Shown: piece after piece, positions 1-8,547 of the stretch
How positions within the stretch are numbered: the first letter of the stretch is position 1
Layout of the letters: each line of letters starts with the position of its first letter
Origin: Sodalis sp. dw_96
GTDB lineage: Bacteria; Pseudomonadota; Gammaproteobacteria; Enterobacterales; Enterobacteriaceae
DNA length: 64,000 nt
Assembly: GCF_018449575.1 (NCBI RefSeq)
Contig: NZ_JAAVUT010000014.1
Location: 60,069-124,068 of the forward strand
Direction: 5' to 3'
Translations under genes and position numbers: made by a program
Notes under the pieces: model-generated
What the model was told of the DNA's origin: nothing
Seen by the model: only the letters and a program-made list of their open reading frames with translations
Database searches by the model: none

Positions 1-986
1 ACCTGCCGCAGCTGAAAAAAGAGTACGACTATTGGATGGCCGGCAGTGACGGTCTTGAAAATGGCGAAGCCAACAAACGGGTGGTGCGTTTGCCGGACGG
101 TTCGTTGCTGAATCGGTATTGGGATGATCTGGATACGCCGCGTACGGAATCCTATATGGAAGATATATTGACCGCCAGTGAGGCCAAGGACCGGCCGCCG
201 GCGGAAGTTTACCGGGATTTGCGGGCCGGTGCCGCTTCCGGCTGGGACTATAGTTCGCGCTGGTTCGACAACCCGCTCGAGTTATCGTCGATCCGCACCA
301 CGTCGTTCCTGCCGGTGGATCTGAACGCGTTGCTGTATCACCTGGAACATACCCTGGCCAATGCCAGTTTGCTGGCCAAGGATCAGCAGGCCGCCAACGA
401 TTACAGCCAGCGGGCCGAGCGGCGAAAGCTGGCAATCAACCAGCACCTGTGGAACGAGCAAGAGGGATATTATGCCGACTACAACTGGCAGCAGGGCAAG
501 TTGAGTGAACAACTGACCGCCGCTACCGTGTTTCCGTTATACGCAAAAATCGCGCCGATGGATCGCGCCAACCGCACCGCGCAAACCATTCGGGCGCAAT
601 TGCTCAAGCAAGGCGGTTTGACCACCACTACGCATACCACCGGGCAGCAGTGGGATGCCCCCAATGGATGGGCGCCGCTGCAATGGGTTGCGGTTGAAGG
701 ACTGCGCAATTACGGCGATGATGCTTTGGCGGAAGATATTGCCACTCGATTTTTAGGCAATGTGCAACGGCTTTATAATAACCAACATAAGCTGGTGGAG
801 AAATATGTAGTTGAAGGTAGCGGCCTTGGCGGCGGCGGCGGGGGCGAATACCCATTGCAGGATGGTTTTGGCTGGACCAATGGCGTCACGCTGAAATTAC
901 TGGATTTGTATTGTGATAAAACGCCGGGCTGCGTGGATAAGCAGAAGACCGGCGAAGGTGTAAAAGAAGCTACTGTCACGCAATAG
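1..986 (+). CDS. treA: Periplasmic trehalase, 3' part (5' end outside window)
   Basis: This gene hydrolyses trehalose to two glucoses in the periplasm (glycoside hydrolase family 37). The reading frame is open from base 3 (LPQLKKEYDYWMAG), so the start and signal peptide lie before the window; about 327 C-terminal residues are seen. The second trehalase signature is present as QWDAPNGWAPLQW, followed by the glycine-rich GGGGGGEYPLQDGFGW segment typical of the family. The cysteine-containing tail after KLLDLYCDKTPGC resembles E. coli TreA more than cytoplasmic TreF. The stop is TAG at 984-986. No partner gene is visible downstream. Confidence 0.93.
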   Translation, partial: LPQLKKEYDYWMAGSDGLENGEANKRVVRLPDGSLLNRYWDDLDTPRTESYMEDILTASEAKDRPPAEVYRDLRAGAASGWDYSSRWFDNPLELSSIRTTSFLPVDLNALLYHLEHTLANASLLAKDQQAANDYSQRAERRKLAINQHLWNEQEGYYADYNWQQGKLSEQLTAATVFPLYAKIAPMDRANRTAQTIRAQLLKQGGLTTTTHTTGQQWDAPNGWAPLQWVAVEGLRNYGDDALAEDIATRFLGNVQRLYNNQHKLVEKYVVEGSGLGGGGGGEYPLQDGFGWTNGVTLKLLDLYCDKTPGCVDKQKTGEGVKEATVTQ

Positions 987-1187
987 CACAGGGTAACAGC
1001 TTAACGAATTGACAGCCTCGCAATAACGGATTGGCGCCGGGGGTCGGTAATATTGACTCCCGCGTCTTGAACGTAATAATTCACATTATTGATTATCTTC
1101 CCTTCCCCGCGCTGGTGACTATACTTAACGGGCATAATTCTTCCAAAAATTGTCAATTATTATTTATATAAATATGTAGAGGCATAT

Positions 1188-3344
1188 ATGAATTATCCGC
1201 CGTTGGGTCAGGATGAAGAACAGCGTTTAGCAACTCTTGAAGAGTATGGCATTCATGAGCCAATAACGGATATGGGCTTTAATCGTATCATTCATTTAAC
1301 AGCCAATATTTTTAATGTTCCCATCGTATTGATTTCCCTCATCGAAGCGGAGCGTCAGCTGTTTGCCGCCAGTATCGGCATCGCCACCTGTGAAACGCCA
1401 CGGGACATTTCCTTTTGCGCGCATACTATCCAAGGACGAAATATCCTGGTGATAACGGACACTCTGGCGGATCCGTTGTTTGAAGATAATCCGCTGGTCA
1501 CCGGCGAGCCCTTCATTCGTTTTTATGCCGGTATTCCCTTATTTACACAAACCGGGTACGCCATCGGCTCGCTGTGCATTATCGATCGGGTGCCGCGACC
1601 GGATCTCAGCGGCGGCGACAAGCAGAATATGCAGGATCTGGCGGCGCTGGTAATGGATAAACTGGAAATGCGCCGTTTGGAAAGAGCGCGCTCCGCCAGC
1701 CAGGGCCGTTTTGAAAATATTGCGCACACATCGCCGGATGCGATTATCTGTGCCGACGAAATCGGCACCATTACTTTTTGGAATACCGCCGCCCGCAAAT
1801 TATTGGGTTATGACAACAAGGATATCCTCGGACAGAGTATCAATATATTGGTACCGGACGGCCTGGTGGCGCGATTACATCGTCTGGTGGCCGATAAAGA
1901 GACGTTGCAGCACGGCGGGACGCTGGAACTGAAGGTCCGGGCGGCGGATGGTTCCTGGATTCCGGTGGAGCTTTCCGCCTCGATGTGGGTTGACCACCAG
2001 CATGTCAGCTTTGGCGCCATCCTGCGGGACATTACCGAACGGCGCCGCAATGAGGAACGCTTGTTTCAGCTGGCGCATATGGATCATCTTACCGGCCTGG
2101 CCAACCGGACCCTGCTGACCTCGAGTCTCGAGCAGGTGCTGAGGAATGAAGCCGCCGCCATCATCATGCTGGTGGATTTGGACGGTTTCAAAGATGTCAA
2201 CGATAACCTGGGCCATGCCGGCGGCGACATGGTATTGGTGGCTGTGGGCGATAAACTTCGACACTGCGTGCGATCCGGCGATGTCGTGGCCCGTATGGGC
2301 GGCGATGAGTTCGCCATGCTGCTGCCGGGCCTGTCGGATCCGCAGCGGGCGGCGGAAATCGCCGATCAGATTATCGATGAAATATCGAAAATTTTTACCG
2401 TCGACGGACAGCCGGTGAACATCGGCGCCAGCGTCGGTATCGTGATTTATCCCATCCACGGCTTGACCATCCAGGAATTGCTCACCAGCGCCGATCTGGC
2501 GCTTTACCAGGCTAAGGCTGAGGGGCGTCACTGCCGCCGTTTTTTTACCCGCGAACTGCGTGAATTATCGCAGGCCAAACGCTCTTACCAGACCGAACTC
2601 GGCCGCGCCTACGAGCAAAATGAATTTGAATTGTTCTATCAGCCTCAGGTTCGTTTGTCCGACGAGGCGATTGTCGGCGCGGAGGCTTTGCTGCGCTGGC
2701 GGCATCCGGAAAAAGGATTGCTTGGCCCAGCCGCTTTTTTGCCGGCGCTGGAATCAGGTCCCTGGGCGGAGCGGGTAGGGGAGTGGGTGATAAAGACCGC
2801 CTGCCGGCAGACGGCGTTATGGCGCGGCGCCGGCGTGGAAAATTTCCGTATCGGCGTCAATTTGTTCAGCGCGCAGTTCAGGACCGGCAATCTGGCGCGG
2901 CAGGTGCGCGCCATTTTGGCTGAAACCGGGCTGCCGCCCAAGGCGCTGGAAATGGAAATTACCGAAAATATTATCCTGCGCCATGATGAAACCATGTTGC
3001 TCCCGCTGCGGGAATTATGCCGGGACGGCGTGGGGATCGCGTTTGATGATTATGGAACCGGTTATGCCTCTCTCAGCATGCTTAAACACTATCCGGTCAC
3101 CCGGCTCAAGGTCGATCAGACATTTGTCCGCGCCATGTGCGAATCCCCGCCGGATGCGGCTATTGTCAGGGCGATACTGTATTTAGGCAGCAGTTTTAAA
3201 CTGGAGGTTATCGCTGAAGGCGTTGAAACGGTGGAACAATGCGAACGTCTGCGTAAAAAAGGCTGCCTGGAAGCCCAAGGCTATCTGTTCGGCAGACCCA
3301 TGACCGCGGCGGAGTTTACCCTGCGATTGGGATTGGGGCATTAA
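1188..3344 (+). CDS. GAF-PAS-GGDEF-EAL cyclic-di-GMP turnover protein
   Basis: Soluble 718-residue signalling protein likely to make and/or degrade cyclic-di-GMP. Order: GAF (about 20-155), PAS (170-285), GGDEF (295-455), EAL (475-715). The cyclase motif is intact (GGDEF at about 371-375), with an RSGD inhibitory site five residues upstream. The phosphodiesterase signatures are also intact: EAL near 499, NLFSAQF, MEITENI, DDYGTGYASL, LKVDQTF, AEGVE and QGYLFGRPM. Both activities are therefore possible; which dominates cannot be read from sequence. No membrane segment is seen, so sensing is probably cytoplasmic. The start follows an AGAGG ribosome site. It stands alone. Confidence 0.92.
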   Translation: MNYPPLGQDEEQRLATLEEYGIHEPITDMGFNRIIHLTANIFNVPIVLISLIEAERQLFAASIGIATCETPRDISFCAHTIQGRNILVITDTLADPLFEDNPLVTGEPFIRFYAGIPLFTQTGYAIGSLCIIDRVPRPDLSGGDKQNMQDLAALVMDKLEMRRLERARSASQGRFENIAHTSPDAIICADEIGTITFWNTAARKLLGYDNKDILGQSINILVPDGLVARLHRLVADKETLQHGGTLELKVRAADGSWIPVELSASMWVDHQHVSFGAILRDITERRRNEERLFQLAHMDHLTGLANRTLLTSSLEQVLRNEAAAIIMLVDLDGFKDVNDNLGHAGGDMVLVAVGDKLRHCVRSGDVVARMGGDEFAMLLPGLSDPQRAAEIADQIIDEISKIFTVDGQPVNIGASVGIVIYPIHGLTIQELLTSADLALYQAKAEGRHCRRFFTRELRELSQAKRSYQTELGRAYEQNEFELFYQPQVRLSDEAIVGAEALLRWRHPEKGLLGPAAFLPALESGPWAERVGEWVIKTACRQTALWRGAGVENFRIGVNLFSAQFRTGNLARQVRAILAETGLPPKALEMEITENIILRHDETMLLPLRELCRDGVGIAFDDYGTGYASLSMLKHYPVTRLKVDQTFVRAMCESPPDAAIVRAILYLGSSFKLEVIAEGVETVEQCERLRKKGCLEAQGYLFGRPMTAAEFTLRLGLGH

Positions 3345-3360
3345 TGCCGATGGGATTTTC

Positions 3361-3386
3361 AGGCCCGGGGGTTTATTTCCGGGCTG
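3361..3386 (+). terminator. GC-rich hairpin after the GGDEF-EAL gene
   Basis: An inverted repeat AGGCCCGG / CCGGGCT lies 17 bases after the stop of the cyclic-di-GMP gene. There is no clear T-run, so it may end or merely protect the transcript. Confidence 0.3.
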
Positions 3387-3398
3387 AGTCGGACTCTC

Positions 3399-4205
3399 TT
3401 ACCATGGCCGCCAAAAAGGTTGACGCTGTACTATTCCTTCGGCGGCCGGCCGATTATGCAGTACCGGTTGGGCGGGTTGGTGATGGATATGCTCCGCTAT
3501 TCTATCGCGGAGACTTTCTGCCTGGACATCCCGGAGAGCTTTAGCGGGACTATCAACGGCAACATTTTGTACCCGTTGTGCGGGCAATAAGCCGCGGTTG
3601 GCCTCAACCACCTTTTGATGAAACTTCTCTGATATCTTGTCGGCGTCGTCATGTAATCCTTTCCAAAGAGGAATTTTACTTAACCAATGATAGATTTTCC
3701 ACATTGGGACGTCGTAGCTCTGCGCCACTGTACGTACAGACTGATTTTCATCTAAAACTTTTTCGACGCAGAGCCGCTCGATATTTTTATTATATATCCT
3801 GCGTCTTTTCAATGGTGCAAAATCAGCCTGCGCGGTTGAGGATGGTGCTTTTTGTTTTGCTGTTTTTGGATTTGTTATGGCTGAATGGTTAGGGCACTGT
3901 CCTTTTGATAAGTCATCGTGTGGAATAGTAAATATATTCTGTCGCTCTTTTATTGGCATAGCTAATTTTTGCTGCATCTCGGGTCTGCTCTTTTGCAAAT
4001 GTGGGCATGATGAAGTTGATTCACCGTAAGCTAAGGCCGTTGTTTTTTTAGGCGATTTACCACTGTTTGAAATATTGATGAGTTGATGGTTTTTATTAAA
4101 ATTAAAAAAAATAATATTATTATTTACTAAGGTTTTTGGTCTTTCTTCTGCTGAATGGTTAGTAAAAACTCCTGTCATTTCATTCATTGACAGCGTCGTG
4201 TTCAT
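3399..4205 (-). CDS. Orphan protein with transposase-like helix-turn-helix
   Basis: I do not recognise this 268-residue protein. Its first 130 residues are rich in Asn, Ser and Lys and the DNA there is unusually AT-rich for this window. A basic stretch (PLKRRR, 131-136) precedes a homeodomain-like helix-turn-helix at about 137-177 (NIERLCVEKVLDENQSVRTV followed by AQSYDVPMWKIYHWLSK), of the kind found in IS3/IS630-type transposase N-termini. No DDE catalytic domain follows. The start at 4205 has an AGGGG ribosome site. On the opposite strand, the frame ending at 3590 is also open over 3423-3590 and reads well (LTLYYSFGGRPIMQYR...), so the 3' third may be a relic rather than true C-terminus. 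Composition suggests acquired DNA. Confidence 0.5.
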   Translation of the reverse strand: MNTTLSMNEMTGVFTNHSAEERPKTLVNNNIIFFNFNKNHQLINISNSGKSPKKTTALAYGESTSSCPHLQKSRPEMQQKLAMPIKERQNIFTIPHDDLSKGQCPNHSAITNPKTAKQKAPSSTAQADFAPLKRRRIYNKNIERLCVEKVLDENQSVRTVAQSYDVPMWKIYHWLSKIPLWKGLHDDADKISEKFHQKVVEANRGLLPAQRVQNVAVDSPAKALRDVQAESLRDRIAEHIHHQPAQPVLHNRPAAEGIVQRQPFWRPW

Positions 4206-4413
4206 TAGAGGCCCCTAATAATTCCTTTATTTTTTTGCAGTATCATAATGCAATTGTGCAGCCACTCAACAAGTTTTTTGACTTTTTTAAATAGCATTGA
4301 AACTATTTATCTTCCGTTGTACGGATTTGGCCTGCGGCAACGGATATCCAGCTGAACCCTCCTCTTAGCCGTTGTTTTAATAGAATCGTCATTAACACAT
4401 CCCTGCCATCCGG

Positions 4414-4684
4414 TTGACCAATAATCTTCCCGCCGCCCTGGCGTTATCGGGCAATCAGGAGATCACACTGGTGCTCTGCGGTGGGACCTTTCGCCATCAG
4501 CTGTGTGATGGCGAACGCGGCTAAAAAAGTGGTCGCGGTGCTGGATTCCAGCAAGTTCGGCCGCAATGGCTTTAATCTGGTGTTGCCCATCGATAAAATT
4601 CATACCTTGATCACTGATGACGGCATTAATGACAAAGATCGGGTTGATCTGGAACAGCGGGGCATTGAGGTGATCATTGTCTGA
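4414..4684 (+). pseudogene. DeoR-family regulator remnant with internal deletion and frameshift
   Basis: Two out-of-frame pieces match the C-terminal sugar-phosphate sensing domain of DeoR-type repressors. The first (4414-4521) reads LTNNLPAALALSGNQEITLV followed by LCGGTFR and stops at TAA 4522. The second, in another frame up to the TGA at 4682, reads ANAAKKVVAVLDSSKFGRNG and ends DLEQRGIEVIIV. The roughly 50 residues that normally separate these motifs are missing, and no DNA-binding domain remains upstream. A 67-codon open frame beginning at 4481 covers only the second piece. Confidence 0.7.
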
Positions 4685-4713
4685 TATTTTATCCCACCGG
4701 CGGTGGTGGATCG

Positions 4714-5481
4714 TTATTGCGTCATCCAGGACAGCATGTTGATCAACAACTGCTTATAGCCGGGCCAATCCATAAAGCTCTGCGGCAGCCAGTGCGGGCT
4801 GATATCCGACGTCCATACCAGGGTCCGTCCTTGCTGATAGCGGCCGGTCACCAGAAGCGGATACCCTCCGGCGGCTTGCGGCAGCCGCGCCAGCACCTCG
4901 CTGCCGGGTTTGACGATCACTTCGTTTATCCCCAGCAGCACCGGCCATTCGCCGGTAATATGCCGGAACATGGCATGGCCCTGATGCGCCGGCTCGATTT
5001 CCGGACGAAATCCTTCGGGAATTTCCACACGATCGTCATAGGGCAAACACTCCACCGGCAAGGCTTGTTCCACCGGAGTGCGATGCCAGCGCGCTTTACC
5101 GTCTATACCCTGGAAACTCAGGTAACCGCCGAACATTCCCAGGGCGCCGCCTTGTGCTGTCCAGTCCCGTAACAGCGCCAGACGGTTGGCCACGGTTTTA
5201 CCGTTCAGCCACACATCGGGGTGCAGCAGCAGGGAATTGGCGCCGATATCCGAGAGCAGGACCGCGTCGTAAACGCCGAGTCCGTCCAGGGTAAAAGGGA
5301 AATCTTCCACCGCCTGGTGCGCGGGCATATGGGTGAGCTCAAACTCCGTGTCGGCCAGAGCGGCTATCATCCCTTTGGCGCCGGAGTGAAAGGTCACGCT
5401 GCCGAACTGATCAAAACCCTTGAAATGCGTGGCCGAGGTGACCCATGTCTCACCCACCAACAGTACTTTTTTCCGACTCAT
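4714..5481 (-). CDS. Glutamine-amidotransferase-like protein (DUF1355 type)
   Basis: 255-residue cytoplasmic protein resembling the putative glutamine amidotransferase family PF07090/DUF1355. Features: MSRKKVLLVGETWVTSATHF at the N-terminus, DAVLLSDIGANSLLLHPD, a GGALGMFGGYLSFQG segment where a class-I amidotransferase has its nucleophile elbow, and TLVWTSDISPHW near the end. The elbow has no cysteine, so true amidotransferase chemistry is doubtful. I chose the ATG at 5481 because GAGGAGGG precedes it; an upstream start at 5502 lacks one. It diverges from the ABC transporter genes and shares with them an intergenic region bearing two LacI-type operators, so joint control is likely. Confidence 0.72.
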   Translation of the reverse strand: MSRKKVLLVGETWVTSATHFKGFDQFGSVTFHSGAKGMIAALADTEFELTHMPAHQAVEDFPFTLDGLGVYDAVLLSDIGANSLLLHPDVWLNGKTVANRLALLRDWTAQGGALGMFGGYLSFQGIDGKARWHRTPVEQALPVECLPYDDRVEIPEGFRPEIEPAHQGHAMFRHITGEWPVLLGINEVIVKPGSEVLARLPQAAGGYPLLVTGRYQQGRTLVWTSDISPHWLPQSFMDWPGYKQLLINMLSWMTQ

Positions 5482-5555
5482 TGTGAAGCCCTCCTCGAGC
5501 ATGGTAAATAAAAAAGCCGACCGGCATTTTTTTGATCTGCAATGATGAATTAAAG

Positions 5556-5569
5556 TTGAACCGGTTCAA
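5556..5569. promoter_or_regulatory. LacI-type operator 1
   Basis: TTGAACCGGTTCAA is a perfect 14-bp palindrome with the central CG typical of LacI-family operators. It lies between the divergent amidotransferase-like gene and ABC genes; the LacI regulator at 7381 is the obvious candidate ligand. Confidence 0.7.
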
Positions 5570-5643
5570 TTATAAAAATTGTCATTTTAATAATTATAAA
5601 TCAAGTTAAAATAAATATTTTAATGTATTTTTTTCATAAATTA

Positions 5644-5657
5644 TTGAACCGTTTCAA
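5644..5657. promoter_or_regulatory. LacI-type operator 2
   Basis: TTGAACCGTTTCAA differs from operator 1 by one base. The two centres are 88 bp apart, separated by very AT-rich DNA, which would permit looping by a tetrameric or paired LacI-type repressor. Confidence 0.68.
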
Positions 5658-5777
5658 TTTTCATTTTATCCTTCGGTTTGCTCTGGTTCGGCGGCGAGGG
5701 TTGTGAAATACTGTTAGTTCAATGGAAGTGGTTGATTGCATTATCCTATGACATCAGGATAGAAAAGGGGCCAAGCC

Positions 5778-6566
5778 ATGACAACCGCCAAGTTATCGAT
5801 TCGTCAGGTCAGCCGGCGCTTTGGCGCCATAACGGCGCTGGCGCCCACGGATCTGGATATCGCGCCGGGGGAATTCGTCTGCGTGGTGGGGCCGTCCGGC
5901 TGTGGTAAAAGCACCTTGTTCAACCTCATTTCCGGCGTATTGCCGGTGGACAGCGGCGCTATTTTCATTGATGACCATGATGTTACCGGCCACAGCGGCC
6001 ACGTGGGGTATATGCTGCAAAAGGATTTGCTGTTGCCCTGGATGACGGTTATCGACAATATCGTGCTCGGCGCCATTATCAAAGGCGGCGCCAGCCGGGG
6101 GCAGCGGGCGGCGGGCGCGGCGCTGGCGGAACGTTACGGCCTGGGGGAATTTATCAATCACTATCCGGCGGCCCTGTCCGGCGGAATGCGGCAACGGGTG
6201 GCGCTGATGCGGACTCTGGCGATGGAGCATGACGTGATGTTATTGGATGAACCCTTCGGCGCGCTGGATTCGCAAACACGCTTATCCATGCAGCGGTGGC
6301 TATTAACCGTGTGGGCGGAGCAGCGGCGGACGGTGGTCTTTGTTACCCATGATATCGACGAGGCGGTGTACCTGGCGGATCGGGTGGTGGTGATGACGCC
6401 GCGGCCCGGCCGCATCCAGGAGATATTTACCGTGAATATCCCCCGGCCGCGGCCGCTGTCCTGCCTGACCGGTGAGGAATTCATCCGATTAAAACGCCGG
6501 ATCCTGAGCCTTATTTACAGTGAAAACCTTCAACAGGACCTGCCCGCCGATGAAACGCGTTCGTAA
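5778..6566 (+). CDS. ABC transporter ATPase, nitrate/sulfonate/taurine type
   Basis: 262-residue ATPase that would energise import across the inner membrane. Walker A GPSGCGKST at 38-46, Q-loop near LQKDLLLPW, signature LSGGMRQR at 133-140, Walker B LLDEPFGALD around 155-164, and the switch histidine in VTHD (191). It resembles SsuB/TauB-family ATPases. AAGGGG precedes the ATG. It overlaps the permease gene by 17 bases. No periplasmic binding protein is found nearby, so the substrate cannot be named. Confidence 0.9.
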   Translation: MTTAKLSIRQVSRRFGAITALAPTDLDIAPGEFVCVVGPSGCGKSTLFNLISGVLPVDSGAIFIDDHDVTGHSGHVGYMLQKDLLLPWMTVIDNIVLGAIIKGGASRGQRAAGAALAERYGLGEFINHYPAALSGGMRQRVALMRTLAMEHDVMLLDEPFGALDSQTRLSMQRWLLTVWAEQRRTVVFVTHDIDEAVYLADRVVVMTPRPGRIQEIFTVNIPRPRPLSCLTGEEFIRLKRRILSLIYSENLQQDLPADETRS

Positions 6567-7359
6567 AGTACTGTTGCCCCTCGGGGGACCTTTGGCGGCG
6601 TTGCTGCTGGTGTTGCTGATTTGGGATATGGCGGTGCGTTTCTACCACATTCCTCCCTATGTGCTGCCCTCGCCGGAAATGACCTGGCGGCACGTTTTGT
6701 CGGACTGGTCGGTGTTATGGGTGGGTTTTCAAAGTACGTTCACCACCTTTTTGCTGGGGTTTATCCTCGGTGCCGGCGCCGGTTTCATGTTTGCGGTGAT
6801 CATGGATTCCACCCGCTGGATCCGCAGCGTGCTCTATCCAATTCTCATTGCCAGCCAGGCGGTGCCGGTGATTGCCATTTCCGCCGCGCTGACTATCTGG
6901 CTGGGATTCGGCCTGGCGCCCAAGCTGGTTATCGTGGCGCTGGTGGTGTTTTTTCCGGTGGTGGTTAACGTGCTGGACGGCCTGAACTCCGTTGATCGCG
7001 ATATGCTGAATCTGGTGCGGTCCATGGGCGGCTCCGGCTGGAGCATCTTCCGCTATGTCAAGCTGCCGGCCACCTACACGCCGTTATTTTCCGCCTTGAA
7101 ACTTTCCGCCACCTTCAGCGTGACCGGCGCGGTCATCGGCGAATGGACCGCCTCCACCAGCGGCGGCCTGGGGGCCTATCTGTTACAGGCCAACTCGCGG
7201 TTAAACACCGCCGGGACATTTTCCGCCATCGGTTTCCTGGCGTTATTGGGCGTGCTCAGTTTCCTGCTGGTGATCCTGCTTGAGTACCTGGCGACGCCGT
7301 GGCTCGCCTCGTCCAAGGCCCGCCGCTGGTCGCGGCGCTACTGGCGCCGTACCCCCTAA
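6550..7359 (+). CDS. ABC transporter permease, nitrate/sulfonate/taurine type
   Basis: 269-residue inner-membrane permease with about six hydrophobic segments and the ABC-coupling EAA-like region (DGLNSVDRDMLNLVRSMGGS then WSIFRYVKLPATYTP). It belongs with SsuC/TauC/ThiX-like permeases. I prefer the ATG at 6550 (MKRVRKVLLP), inside the end of the ATPase gene, over 6520. It works with the preceding ATPase, and the LacI gene follows within 21 bases, so the three are probably one transcript. Confidence 0.88.
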   Translation: MKRVRKVLLPLGGPLAALLLVLLIWDMAVRFYHIPPYVLPSPEMTWRHVLSDWSVLWVGFQSTFTTFLLGFILGAGAGFMFAVIMDSTRWIRSVLYPILIASQAVPVIAISAALTIWLGFGLAPKLVIVALVVFFPVVVNVLDGLNSVDRDMLNLVRSMGGSGWSIFRYVKLPATYTPLFSALKLSATFSVTGAVIGEWTASTSGGLGAYLLQANSRLNTAGTFSAIGFLALLGVLSFLLVILLEYLATPWLASSKARRWSRRYWRRTP

Positions 7360-7380
7360 CCTTGCATAGGTTTGCTTAAC

Positions 7381-8409
7381 ATGGATGACAGCCTCAAAAC
7401 CACCCGGGCATTACGGCCCACCATTCGTGACGTGGCGCGGCTGGCCGGGGTTTCAATCGGCACCGTCAGCGCTGTTATCAACAATAGCGCCCGGCCGGTG
7501 GCGGAAGGTACCCGGGACCACGTGCTGCGCTGCATCGCCGAGCTGAATTTCGAGCCGAACAGCGCCGCCAGAAGCCTTAAGCATCAACGCATCTCATCCA
7601 TCGGTTTTGTCGTGCCGGATTTGGGCAATGGGTTTTTTGTCGATGTGGCCCAGGGCATCCAGAGCGTGCTGGATACCGTCGATTGCCTGCTGGTGCTGTG
7701 TATGACCTGGTCGAATACCCGACGGGAAGAGTATTACGCCCAGGTGTTGCGGACCCAGCGGCTCAATGGGGTGATTTATCTCTCCGGCACCGGCTTGCCC
7801 AGTCCGTCGCTTATTGCCCTGGCGCAAAAAGGGTCGGTGGTGTTTGTGGATGAATACCTGCCCGGACTGGACGTGCCGTTTATCAGTTCGCAAAATCTTA
7901 TCGGCGCCCGCGCCCTTGGGCAATATGTCCTGGCAAAGCACCACCGCCGCCTGGCGGTGGTGACCGGTCCACGGGGGTTATGGACCAGCGAGCAACGCCA
8001 GGCGGGATTTCGCGAGGCTTTTGCCGGGGCCGGCATTCCGCCGGACAGCGTGCCGATCGTACGCGGCGATTACACCGAGCAGGCAGGACGCCGGGCGGCG
8101 GATGAGATTCTGGCAATGGCGGTGCGGCCCACGGCGGTGCTGTGCGCCAATGACCTGATGGCCATTGGTTTTATCCGCCGCTGCCTGGAGCTGCATGTAC
8201 GGGTACCGGAAGATATCAGCGTCACCGGCTTCGATGATATTCCCGAAGCGCGTCTGCTGAATCCCGAACTGACTACCGTGCGCCAACCGGGACGGGAAAT
8301 GGGCCGCGCCGCCGCATCTCTGTTATTGCACCGTATCGGCGCCATCCCGGATGCGCCAGGTCAATGCGATTTTCCCACCGAGCTCTGTATCCGCCGTTCA
8401 GTGGATTGA
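7381..8409 (+). CDS. LacI-family transcriptional regulator
   Basis: 342-residue repressor-like protein. The N-terminal helix-turn-helix is TIRDVARLAGVSIGTVSAVI (about 14-33) with the hinge region PNSAARSLKHQR, then a periplasmic-binding-protein-like effector domain ending VTGFDDIPEARLLNPELTTV followed by RQPGREMG. The ATG at 7381 gives the normal N-terminus; TTG 7372 is less likely. It sits at the end of the ABC operon. The twin TTGAACCGnTTCAA palindromes at 5556 and 5644 are its probable operators, making it an autoregulated local regulator. The effector is unknown. Confidence 0.9.
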   Translation: MDDSLKTTRALRPTIRDVARLAGVSIGTVSAVINNSARPVAEGTRDHVLRCIAELNFEPNSAARSLKHQRISSIGFVVPDLGNGFFVDVAQGIQSVLDTVDCLLVLCMTWSNTRREEYYAQVLRTQRLNGVIYLSGTGLPSPSLIALAQKGSVVFVDEYLPGLDVPFISSQNLIGARALGQYVLAKHHRRLAVVTGPRGLWTSEQRQAGFREAFAGAGIPPDSVPIVRGDYTEQAGRRAADEILAMAVRPTAVLCANDLMAIGFIRRCLELHVRVPEDISVTGFDDIPEARLLNPELTTVRQPGREMGRAAASLLLHRIGAIPDAPGQCDFPTELCIRRSVD

Positions 8410-8440
8410 CTCTGGCCGGCGATCTTTTCCCCGCGACCCT

Positions 8441-8547
8441 CCCGGATTTCCCGGTGGGTTTAGTCCGGTCGGCCAATTTTTTGCCATTGCCAATCCCGGA
8501 CTTTTTGGTGGGTTAGGCCAATTATCCGGCGTTTTGCCACTGCCAAT
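8441..8547. repeat. Decayed tandem duplication covering the 3' end of the phosphoketolase gene
   Basis: Two imperfect copies (8441-8494 and 8495-8547) share CCCGGA, GGTGGGTT, GGCCAATT and TTGCCAnTGCCAAT in the same order. The second copy contains the stop codon and last codons of the phosphoketolase gene, so the first looks like a copy of that gene end lying beyond it. Confidence 0.55.

Noticed and set aside
1875..2531. 218-codon minus-strand frame within the GGDEF-EAL gene
   Set aside because: Antisense shadow of a conserved domain; no start signal.
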